Below are positions 26,201-37,218 of a stretch of DNA of 64,000 bases, piece after piece. The stretch covers positions 11,719,501 through 11,783,500 of the forward strand of contig NW_027478166.1 of assembly GCF_051020975.1 (NCBI RefSeq). Reading direction: 5' to 3'. The position numbers and the translations under genes are program-made. The notes under the pieces are model-generated. The model was not told where the DNA came from and ran no database searches. It was given only the letters and a program-made list of their open reading frames with translations. Numbering within the stretch: position 1 is the first letter of the stretch; every line of letters starts with the position of its first letter. The DNA is from Osmia lignaria lignaria (Eukaryota > Arthropoda > Insecta > Hymenoptera > Megachilidae).

Positions 26201-27662
26201 ATATCAAGATATTTAAAAGTTCCGAAGCCGCACCAACATAATAGAGATACAGAAACACCGTGGCCCCTTTCTTTGAGATAACTCTGCACTATTGCGAGCT
26301 GTAAATGCCACTTCCAGCTTAGCTGTGCAGAAGAAGAACAACAAGAAGAAGAAATATCTCGAAATATGTCCGTCAGGCCCCTTCCCTTGAGATATATCTG
26401 CAAATATCTCGGAAACGAAGCGAGCTATGGCAAAATGTTAACAGACCTTTTTTGTAGAGAATTATGTTTCCTACAATTTATGTTCTATGATATTTTTTGA
26501 TCAGAAGCGTAGTTTTCGAGATATATCGAGATATTTAAAAGTTCCGAAGCCGCACCAACATAATAGAGATACAGAAACACCGTGGCCCCTTTCGTTGAGA
26601 TAACTCTGCACTAGTGCGAGCCGCAAATGCCACTTCCAGCTTAGCTGTGCAGAAGAAGAACAACAAGAAGAAGAAATATCTCGAAATATGTCCGTCAGGC
26701 CCCTTCCCTTGAGATAAATCTGCAAATATCTCGGAAACGAAGCGAGCTATGGCAAAATGTTAAGAGACGTTTTTTGTAGAGAATTATGTTTCCTACAATT
26801 TATGTTCTATGATATTTTTTGATCAGAAGCGTAGTTTTCGAGATATATCGAGATATTTAAAAGTTCCGAAGCCGCACCAACATAATAGGGATACAGAAAC
26901 ACCGTGGCCCCTTTATTTGAGATAACTCTGCACTAGTGCGAGCCGCAAATGCCACTTCCACCTTAGCTGTGCAGAAGAAGAACAACAAGAAGAAGAAATA
27001 TCTCGAAATATGTCCGTCAGGCCCCTTCCATTGAGATAAATCTGCAAATATCTCGGAAACGAAGCGAGCTATGGCCAATTATTAAGAGACCTTTTTTGTA
27101 GAGAATTAAGTTTCCTACTTTTTATGTTCTATGATATTTTTTGATCAGATGCGTAGTTCTCGAGATATATCAAGATATTTAAAACTTCCGAAGCCGCACC
27201 AACATAATAGAGATACAGAAACACCGTGGCCCCTCTCTTTGAGATAACTCTGCACTATTGCGAGCTGTAAATGCCACTTCCAGCTTAGCTGTGCAGAAGA
27301 AGAACAACAAGAAGAAGACATATCTCGAAATATGTCCGTCAGGCCCCTTCCCTTGAGATATATCTGCAAATATCTCGGAAACGAAGCGAGCTATGGCAAA
27401 ATGTTAAGAGACCTTTTTTGTAGAGAATTATGTTTCCTACAATTTATGTTCTATGATATTTTTTGATCAGAAGCGTAGTTTTCGAGATATATCGAGATAT
27501 TTAAAAGTTCCAAAGCCGCACCAACATAATAGAGATACAGAAACACCGTGGCCCCTTTCTTTGAGATAACTCTGCACTATTGCGAGCTGCAAATGCCACT
27601 TCCAGCTTAGCTGTGCAGAGGAAGAACAACAAGAAGAAGAAATATCTCGAAATATGTCCGTC
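20287..27662. repeat. Higher-order unit copy c, 24-mer (truncated at right)
   Basis: Aligns with 12560-19935 at offset 7,727 (24 x 322 minus 1). Similarity at this offset begins near 12176/19903 and ends near 27662, where copy c switches to the D form CAGTTCCTTTGAGCTG while copy b has CCCTTCCCTTGAGATA. The offset-7,727 match thus spans slightly more than two full units. The 1-bp deletion recurs at 25162. The right end overlaps the left edge of the 8-monomer unit (from about 27235), so a later duplication used this sequence. Confidence 0.85.
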
Positions 27663-29820
27663 AGGCCAGTTCCTTTGAGCTGAATCTGCAAATATCTCGG
27701 AAACGAAGCGAGCTATGGCAAAATGTTAAGAGACGTTTTTTGTAGAGAATTATGTTTCCTACAATTTATGTTCTATGATATTTTTTGATCAGAAGCGTAG
27801 TTTTCGAGATATATCGAGATATTTAAAAGTTCCGAAGCCGCACCAACATAATAGGGATACAGAAACACCGTGGCCCCTTTCTTTGAGATAACTCTGCAGT
27901 ATTGCGAGCTGTAAATGCCACTTCCAGCTTAGCTGTGCAGAAGAAGAACAACAAGAAGAAGAAATATCTCGAAATATCTCGAAATATGTCCGTCAGGCCC
28001 CTTCCCTTGAGATAAATCTGCAAATATCTCGGAAACGAAGAGAGCTATGGCAAAATGATAAGAGACCTTTTTTGTAGAGAATTAAGTTTCCTACTTTTTA
28101 TGTTCTATGATATTTTTTGATCTGATGCGTAGTTCTCGAGATATATCAAGATATTTAAAAGTTCCGAAGCCGCACCAACATAATAGAGATACAGAAACAC
28201 CGTGGCCCCTTTCTTTGAGATAACTCTGCACTATTGCGAGCTGTAAATGCCACTTCCAGCTTAGCTGTGCAGAAGAAGAACAACAAGAAGAAGACATATC
28301 TCGAAATATGTCCGTCAGGCCCCTTCCCTTGAGATATATCTGCAAATATCTCGGAAACGAAGCGAGCTATGGCAAAATGTTAAGAGACCTTTTTTGTAGA
28401 GAATTATGTTTCCTACAATTTATGTTCTATGATATTTTTTGATCAGAAGCGTAGTTTTCGAGATATATCGAGATATTTAAAAGTTCCGAAGCCGCACCAA
28501 CATAATAGAGATACAGAAACACCGTGGCCCCTTTCTTTGAGATAACTCTGCACTATTGCGAGCTGTAAATGCCACTTCCAGCTTAGCTGTGCAGAAGAAG
28601 AACAACAAGAAGAAGACATATCTCGAAATATGTCCGTCAGGCCCCTTCCCTTGAGATATATCTGCAAATATCTCGGAAACGAAGCGAGCTATGGCAAAAT
28701 GTTAAGAGACCTTTTTTGTAGAGAATTATGTTTCCTACAATTTATGTTCTATGATATTTTTTGATCAGAAGCGTAGTTTACGAGATATATCGAGATATTT
28801 AAAAGTTCCGAAGCCGCACCAACATAATAGAGATACAGAAACACCGTGGCCCCTTTCTTTGAGATAACTCTGCACTATTGCGAGCCGCAAATGCCACTTC
28901 CAGCTTAGCTGTGCAGAAGAAGAACAACAAGAAGAAGAAATATCTCGAAATATGTCCGTCAGGCCCCTTCCCTTGAGATAAATCTGCAAATATCTCGGAA
29001 ACGAAGCGAGCTATGGCAAAATGTTAAGAGACGTTTTTTGTAGAGAATTATGTTTCCTACAATTTATGTTCTATGATATTTTTTGATCAGAAGCGTAGTT
29101 TTCGAGATATATCGAGATATTTAAAAGTTCCGAAGCCGCACCAACATAATAGGGATACAGAAACACCGTGGCCCCTTTCTTTGAGATAACTCTGCACTAT
29201 TGCGAGCCGCAAATGCCACTTCCAGCTTAGCTGTGCAGAAGAAGAACAACAAGAAGAAGAAATATCTCGAAATATGTCCGTCAGGCCCCTTCCCTTGAGA
29301 TAAATCTGCAAATATCTCGGAAACGAAGTGAGCTATGGCAAAATGTTAAGAGACCTTTTTTGTAGAGAATTAAGTTTCCTACTTTTTATGTTCTATCATA
29401 TTTTTTGATCTGATGCGTAGTTCTCGAGATATATCAAGATATTTAAAAGTTCCGAAGCCGCACCAACATAATAGAGATACAGAAACACCGTGGCCCCTTT
29501 CTTTGAGATAACTCTGCACTATTGCGAGCTGCAAATGCCACTTCCAGCTTAGCTGTGCAGAAGAAGAACATCAAGAAGAAGAAATATCTCGAAATATGTC
29601 CGTCAGGCCCCTTCCCTTGAGATAAATCTGCAAATATCTCGGAAACGAAGAGAGCTATGGCAAAATGTTAAGAGACCTTTTTTGTAGAGAATTAAGTTTC
29701 CTACTTTTTATGTTCTATGATATTTTTTGATCTGATGCGTAGTTCTCGAGATATATCAAGATATTTAAAAGTTCCGAAGCCGCACCAACATAATAGAGAT
29801 ACAGAAACACCGTGGCCCCT
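27235..29820. repeat. Higher-order unit, 8 monomers (2,586 bp), copy 1
   Basis: Matches 29821-32406 at offset 2,586, which is 8 x 322 plus 10. The extra 10 bp are a tandem duplication of the decamer AAATATCTCG at 27962-27981. Other shared markers are the D-type monomer near 27665, AAGAAGACATATC in several monomers, AGTTTACGAG near 28778, and AACATCAAG at 29571. Copies differ at a handful of places, for example near 28059 (ATGATAAG against ATGTTAAG) and 29330 (GAAGTGAGC against GAAGCGAGC). Confidence 0.88.
27962..27981. repeat. Tandem duplication of decamer AAATATCTCG, first
   Basis: Two abutting copies of the decamer make this monomer 332 bp long, the largest length change in the window. The duplicated unit is the element that occurs elsewhere in each monomer in both orientations. 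Its partner is at 30548-30567. Confidence 0.95.
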
Positions 29821-32620
29821 TTCTTTGAGATAACTCTGCACTATTGCGAGCTGTAAATGCCACTTCCAGCTTAGCTGTGCAGAAGAAGAACAACAAGAAG
29901 AAGACATATCTCGAAATATGTCCGTCAGGCCCCTTCCCTTGAGATATATCTGCAAATATCTCGGAAACGAAGCGAGCTATGGCAAAATGTTAAGAGACCT
30001 TTTTTGTAGAGAATTATGTTTCCTACAATTTATGTTCTATGATATTTTTTGATCAGAAGCGTAGTTTTCGAGATATATCGAGATATTTAAAAGTTCCAAA
30101 GCCGCACCAACATAATAGAGATACAGAAACACCGTGGCCCCTTTCTTTGAGATAACTCTGCACTATTGCGAGCTGCAAATGCCACTTCCAGCTTAGCTGT
30201 GCAGAGGAAGAACAACAAGAAGAAGAAATATCTCGAAATATGTCCGTCAGGCCAGTTCCTTTGAGCTGAATCTGCAAATATCTCGGAAACGAAGCGAGCT
30301 ATGGCAAAATGTTAAGAGACGTTTTTTGTAGAGAATTATGTTTCCTACAATTTATGTTCTATGATATTTTTTGATCAGAAGCGTAGTTTTCGAGATATAT
30401 CGAGATATTTAAAAGTTCCGAAGCCGCACCAACATAATAGGGATACAGAAACACCGTGGCCCCTTTCTTTGAGATAACTCTGCAGTATTGCGAGCTGTAA
30501 ATGCCACTTCCAGCTTAGCTGTGCAGAAGAAGAACAACAAGAAGAAGAAATATCTCGAAATATCTCGAAATATGTCCGTCAGGCCCCTTCCCTTGAGATA
30601 AATCTGCAAATATCTCGGAAACGAAGAGAGCTATGGCAAAATGTTAAGAGACCTTTTTTGTAGAGAATTAAGTTTCCTACTTTTTCTGTTCTATGATATT
30701 TTTTGATCTGATGCGTAGTTCTCGAGATATATCAAGATATTTAAAAGTTCCGAAGCCGCACCAACATAATAGAGATACAGAAACACCGTGGCCCCTTTCT
30801 TTGAGATAACTCTGCACTATTGCGAGCTGTAAATGCCACTTCCAGCTTAGCTGTGCAGAAGAAGAACAACAAGAAGAAGACATATCTCGAAATATGTCCG
30901 TCAGGCCCCTTCCCTTGAGATATATCTGCAAATATCTCGGAAACGAAGCGAGCTATGGCAAAATGTTAAGAGACCTTTTTTGTAGAGAATTATGTTTCCT
31001 ACAATTTATGTTCTATGATATTTTTTGATCAGAAGCGTAGTTTTCGAGATATATCGAGATATTTAAAAGTTCCGAAGCCGCACCAACATAATAGAGATAC
31101 AGAAACACCGTGGCCCCTTTCTTTGAGATAACTCTGCACTATTGCGAGCTGTAAATGCCACTTCCAGCTTAGCTGTGCAGAAGAAGAACAACAAGAAGAA
31201 GACATATCTCGAAATATGTCCGTCAGGCCCCTTCCCTTGAGATATATCTGCAAATATCTCGGAAACGAAGCGAGCTATGGCAAAATGTTAAGAGACCTTT
31301 TTTGTAGAGAATTATGTTTCCTACAATTTATGTTCTATGATATTTTTTGATCAGAAGCGTAGTTTACGAGATATATCGAGATATTTAAAAGTTCCGAAGC
31401 CGCACCAACATAATAGAGATACAGAAACACCGTGGCCCCTTTCTTTGAGATAACTCTGCACTATTGCGAGCCGCAAATGCCACTTCCAGCTTAGCTGTGC
31501 AGATGAAGAACAACAAGAAGAAGAAATATCTCGAAATATGTCCGTCAGGCCCCTTCCCTTGAGATAAATCTGCAAATATCTCGGAAACGAAGCGAGCTAT
31601 GGCAAAATGTTAAGAGACGTTTTTTGTAGAGAATTATGTTTCCTACAATTTATGTTCTATGATATTTTTTGATCAGAAGCGTAGTTTTCGAGATATATCG
31701 AGATATTTAAAAGTTCCGAAGCCGCACCAACATAATAGGGATACAGAAACACCGTGGCCCCTTTCTTTGAGATAACTCTGCACTATTGCGAGCCGCAAAT
31801 GCCACTTCCAGCTTAGCTGTGCAGAAGAAGAACAACAAGAAGAAGAAATATCTCGAAATATGTCCGTCAGGCCCCTTCCCTTGAGATAAATCTGCAAATA
31901 TCTCGGAAACGAAGCGAGCTATGGCAAAATGTTAAGAGACCTTTTTTGTAGAGAATTAAGTTTCCTACTTTTTATGTTCTATCATATTTTTTGATCTGAT
32001 GCGTAGTTCTCGAGATATATCAAGATATTTAAAAGTTCCGAAGCCGCACCAACATAATAGAGATACAGAAACACCGTGGCCCCTTTCTTTGAGATAACTC
32101 TGCACTATTGCGAGCTGCAAATGCCACTTCCAGCTTAGCTGTGCAGAAGAAGAACATCAAGAAGAAGAAATATCTCGAAATATGTCCGTCAGGCCCCTTC
32201 CCTTGAGATAAATCTGCAAATATCTCGGAAACGAAGAGAGCTATGGCAAAATGTTAAGAGACCTTTTTTGTAGAGAATTAAGTTTCCTACTTTTTATGTT
32301 CTATGATATTTTTTGATCTGATGCGTAGTTCTCGAGATATATCAAGATATTTAAAAGTTCCGAAGCCGCACCAACATAATAGAGATACAGAAACACCGTG
32401 GCCCCTTTCTTTGAGATAACTCTGCACTATTGCGAGCTGTAAATGCCACTTCCAGCTTAGCTGTGCAGAAGAAGAACAACAAGAAGAAGACATATCTCGA
32501 AATATGTCCGTCAAGCCCCTTCCCTTGAGATATATCTGCAAATATCTCGGAAACGAAGCGAGCTATGGCAAAATGTTAAGAGACCTTTTTTGTAGAGAAT
32601 TATGTTTCCTACAATTTATG
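29821..32620. repeat. Higher-order unit, 8 monomers (2,586 bp), copy 2 with overhang
   Basis: Second copy of the 8-monomer unit, including the decamer duplication at 30548-30567. Homology runs about 200 bp past one full unit and stops near 32620, where TATGTTGTATGAT replaces TATGTTCTATGAT. Private changes include TTTTTCTGTTC near 30683 and AGATGAAGAAC near 31504. Confidence 0.88.
30548..30567. repeat. Tandem duplication of decamer AAATATCTCG, second
   Basis: Same 10-bp insertion as at 27962-27981, exactly 2,586 bp away. It was evidently copied with the 8-monomer unit rather than arising twice. Confidence 0.95.
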
Positions 32621-33499
32621 TTGTATGATATTTTTTGATCAGAAGCGTAGTTTTCGAGATATATCGAGATATTTAAAAGTTCCGAAGCCGCACCAACATA
32701 ATAGAGATACAGAAACACCGTGGCCCCTTTCTTTGAGATAACTCTGCACTATTGCGAGCCGCAAATGCCACTTCCAGCTTAGCTGTGCAGAAGAAGAACA
32801 ACAAGAAGAAGAAATATCTCGAAATATGTCCGTCAGGCCCCTTCCCTTGAGATAAATCTGCAAATATCTCGGAAACGAAGCGAGCTATGGCAAAATGTTA
32901 AGAGACCTTTTTTGTAGAGAATTATGTTTCCTACAATTTATGTTCTATGATATTTTTTGATCAGAGGCGTAGTTCTCGAGATATATCAAGATATTTAAAA
33001 GTTCCGAAGCCGCACCAACATAATAGAGATACAGAAACACCGTGGCCCCTTTTTTTGAGATAACTCTGCACTATTGCGAGCTGCAAATGCCACTTCCAGC
33101 ATAGCTGTGCTGAGGAAGAACAACAAGAAGAAGAAATATCTCGAAATATGTCCGTCAGGCCAGTTCCTTTGAGCTGAATCTGCAAATATCTCGGAAACGA
33201 AGCGAGCTATGGCAAAATGTTAAGAGACATTTTTTATAGAGAATTATGTTTCCTACAATTTATGTTCTATGATATTTTTTGATCAGAAGCGTAGTTTTCG
33301 AGATATATCGAGATATTTAAAAGTTCCGAAGCCGCACCAACATAATAGGGATACAGAAACACCGTGGCCCCTTTCTTTGAGATAACTCTGCACTAGTGCG
33401 AGCCGCAAATGCCAGTTCCAGCTTAGCTGTGCAGAAGAAGAACAACAAGAAGAAGAAATATCTCGAAATATGTCCGTCAGGCCCCTTCCCTTGAGATAA
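32534..33499. repeat. Higher-order unit, 3 monomers (966 bp), copy 1
   Basis: Three monomers with the distinctive features TTGTATGAT (32620), CAGCATAGCTGTGCTGAGG (near 33098) and GACATTTTTTATAGAG (near 33226), repeated exactly 966 bp later. Similarity begins right after the T/A difference at 32533. Order of types: B, A/D hybrid, B with GCCAGTTCCAG. Confidence 0.88.
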
Positions 33500-34534
33500 A
33501 TCTGCAAATATCTCGGAAACGAAGCGAGCTATGGCAAAATGTTAAGAGACCTTTTTTGTAGAGAATTATGTTTCCTACAATTTATGTTGTATGATATTTT
33601 TTGATCAGAAGCGTAGTTTTCGAGATATATCGAGATATTTAAAAGTTCCGAAGCCGCACCAACATAATAGAGATACAGAAACACCGTGGCCCCTTTCTTT
33701 GAGATAACTCTGCACTATTGCGAGCCGCAAATGCCACTTCCAGCTTAGCTGTGCAGAAGAAGAACAACAAGAAGAAGAAATATCTCGAAATATGTCCGTC
33801 AGGCCCCTTCCCTTGAGATAAATCTGCAAATATCTCGGAAACGAAGCGAGCTATGGCAAAATGTTAAGAGACCTTTTTTGTAGAGAATTATGTTTCCTAC
33901 AATTTATGTTCTATGATATTTTTTGATCAGAGGCGTAGTTCTCGAGATATATCAAGATATTTAAAAGTTCCGAAGCCGCACCAACATAATAGAGATACAG
34001 AAACACCGTGGCCCCTTTTTTTGAGATAACTCTGCACTATTGCGAGCTGCAAATGCCACTTCCAGCATAGCTGTGCTGAGGAAGAACAACAAGAAGAAGA
34101 AATATCTCGAAATATGTCCGTCAGGCCAGTTCCTTTGAGCTGAATCTGCAAATATCTCGGAAACGAAGCGAGCTATGGCAAAATGTTAAGAGACATTTTT
34201 TATAGAGAATTATGTTTCCTACAATTTATGTTCTATGATATTTTTTGATCAGAAGCGTAGTTTTCGAGATATATCGAGATATTTAAAAGTTCCGAAGCCG
34301 CACCAACATAATAGGGATACAGAAACACCGTGGCCCCTTTCTTTGAGATAACTCTGCACTAGTGCGAGCCGCAAATGCCAGTTCCAGCTTAGCTGTGCAG
34401 AAGAAGAACAACAAGAAGAAGAAATATCTCGAAATATGTCCGTCAGGCCCCTTCCCTTGAGATAAATCTGCAAATATCTCGGAAACGAAGCGAGCTATGG
34501 CAAAATGTTAAGAGACCTTTTTTGTAGAGAATTA
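33500..34534. repeat. Higher-order unit, 3 monomers (966 bp), copy 2
   Basis: Second copy of the 966-bp unit, with the same markers near 33586, 34064 and 34192. Similarity at this offset ends at 34534, where AATTAAG replaces AATTATG. Its final monomer overlaps the left edge of the 9-monomer unit. Confidence 0.88.
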
Positions 34535-37218
34535 AGTTTCCTACTTTTTATGTTGTATGATATTTTTTGATCAGATGCGTAGTTCTCGAGATATATCAAG
34601 ATATTTAAAAGTTCCGAAGCCGCACCAACATAATAGAGATACAGAAACACCGTGGCCCCTTTCTTTGAGATAACTCTGCACTATTGCGAGCTGCAAATGC
34701 CACTTCCAGCTTAGCTGTGCAGAGGAAGAACAACAAGAAGAAGAAATATCTCGAAATATGTCCGTCAGGCCAGTTCCTTTGAGCTGAATCTGCAAATATC
34801 TCGGAAACGAAGCGAGCTATGGCGAGATGTTAAGAGACCTTTTTTGTAGAGAATTAAGTTTCCTACTTTTCATGTTCTATGATATTTTTTGATCAGATGC
34901 GTAGTTCTCGAGATATATCAAGATATTTAAAAGTTCCGAAGCCGCACCAACATAATAGAGATACAGAAACACCGTGGCCCCTTTCTTTGAGATAACTCTG
35001 CACGATTGCGAGCTGTAAATGCCACTTCCAGCTTAGCTGTGCAGAAGAAGGACAACAAGAAGAAGAAATATCTCGAAATATGTCCGTCAGGCCCCTTCCC
35101 TTGAGATAAATCTGCAAATATCTCGGAAACGAAGCGAGCTATGGCAAAATGTTAAGAGACCTTTTTTGTAGAGAATTATGCTTCCTACAATTTATGTTCT
35201 ATGATATTTTTTGATCAGAAGCGTAGTTTTTCGAGATACATCGAGATATTTAAAAGTTCCGAAGCCGCACCAACATAACAGAGATACAGAAACACCGTGG
35301 CCCCTTTCTTTGAGATAACTCTGCACTAGTGCGAGCCGCAAATGCCACTTACAGCTTAGCTGTGCAGAGGAAGAACAACAAGAAGAAGAAATATCTCGAA
35401 ATATGTCCGTCAGGCCAGTTCCTTTGAGCTGAATCTGCAAATATCTCGGAAACGAAGCGAGCTATGGCAAAATGTTAAGAGACATTTTTTGTAGAGAATT
35501 ATGTTTCCTACAATTTATGTTCTATGATATTTTTTGATCAGAAGCGTAGTTTTCGAGATATATCGAGATATTTAAAAGTTCCGAAGCCGCACCAACATAA
35601 TAGGGATACAGAAACACCGTGGCCCCTTTCTTTGAGATAACTCTGCACTAGTGCGAGCCGCAAATGCCACTTCCAGCTTAGCTGTGCAGAAGAAGAACAA
35701 CAAGAAGAAGAAATATCTCGAAATATGTCCGTCAGGCCCCTTCCCTTGAGATAAATCTGCAAATATCTCGGAAACGAAGCGAGCTATGGCAAAATGTTAA
35801 GAGACCTTTTTTGTAGAGAATTAAGTTTCCTACTTTTTATGTTCTATGATATTTTTTGATCAGATGCGTAGTTCTCGAGATATATCAAGATATTTAAAAG
35901 TTCCGAAGCCGCACGAACATAATAGAGATACAGAAACACCGTGGCCCCTTTCTTTGAGATAACTCTGCACTAGTGCGAGCCGCAAATGCCAGTTCCAGCT
36001 TAGCTGTGCAGAAGAAGAACAACAAGAAGAAGAAATATCTCGAAATATGTCCGTCAGGCCCCTTCCCTTGAGATAAATCTGCAAATATCTCGGAAACGAA
36101 GCGAGCTATGGCAAAATGTTAAGAGACCTTTTCTGTAGAGAATTAAGTTTCCTACTTTTTATGTTGTATGATATTTTTTGATCAGATGCGTAGTTCTCGA
36201 GATATATCAAGATATTTAAAAGTTCCGAAGCCGCACCAACATAATAGAGATACAGAAACACCGTGGCCCCTTTCTTTCAGATAACTCTGCACTATTGCGA
36301 GCTGCAGATGCCACTTCCAGCTTAGCTGTGCGGAGGAAGAACAACAAGAAGAAGAAATATCTCGAAATATGTCCGTCAGGCCAGTTCCTTTGAGCTGAAT
36401 CTGCAAATATCTCGGAAACGAAGCGAGTTATGGCTAAATGTTAAGAGACCTTTTTTGTAGAGAATTAAGTTTCCTACAATTTATGTTCCATGATATTTTT
36501 TGATCAGAAGCGTAGTTTTCGAGATATATCAAGATATTTAAAAGTTCCGAAGCCGCACCAACATAATAGAGATACAGAAACACCGTGGCCCCTTTCTTTG
36601 AGATAACTCTGCACTAGTGCGAGCCGCAAATGCCAGTTCCAGCTTAGCTGTGCAGAAGAAGAACAACAAGAAGAAGAAATATCTCGAAATATGTCCGTCA
36701 GGCCCCTTCCCTTGAGATAAATCTGCAAATATCTCGGAAACGAAGCGAGCTATGGCAAAATGTTAAGAGACCTTTTTTGTAGAGAATTAAGTTTCCTACT
36801 TTTTATGTTGTATGATATTTTTTGATCAGATGCGTAGTTCTCGAGATATATCAAGATATTTAAAAGTTCCGAAGCCGCACCAACATAATAGAGATACAGA
36901 AACACCGTGGCCCCTTTCTTTGAGATAACTCTGCACTATTGCGAGCTGCAAATGCCACTTCCAGCTTAGCTGTGCAGAGGAAGAACAACAAGAAGAAGAA
37001 ATATCTCGAAATATGTCCGTCAGGCCAGTTCCTTTGAGCTGAATCTGCAAATATCTCGGAAACGAAGCGAGCTATGGCGAGATGTTAAGAGACCTTTTTT
37101 GTAGAGAATTAAGTTTCCTACTTTTCATGTTCTATGATATTTTTTGATCAGATGCGTAGTTCTCGAGATATATCAAGATATTTAAAAGTTCCGAAGCCGC
37201 ACCAACATAATAGAGATA
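34320..37218. repeat. Higher-order unit, 9 monomers (2,899 bp), copy 1
   Basis: Matches 37219-40117 at offset 2,899 (9 x 322 plus 1). The extra base is a fifth T in AGTTTTTCGAG at 35227-35231, recurring at 38126-38130. Shared markers include GAGATACATCGAG, GAAGAAGGACAAC near 35046, GCACGAACATAAT near 35914, TTTCTTTCAGATAAC near 36276 and GAGTTATGGCTAAATG near 36427. Much of the unit alternates a B-like monomer with GCCAGTTCCAG and a D-type A monomer with GAGCTGAATC, a 644-bp dimer pattern nested within the 9-mer. Confidence 0.88.

Noticed and set aside
12176..27662. Assembly artefact as the explanation for the near-identical 7.7-kb copies
   Set aside because: Not adopted, but not excluded. 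Copy a differs from b and c at several sites, and the smaller units have private variants in each copy, which argues for real duplications. Only b against c could be an artefact, and long raw reads would decide it.
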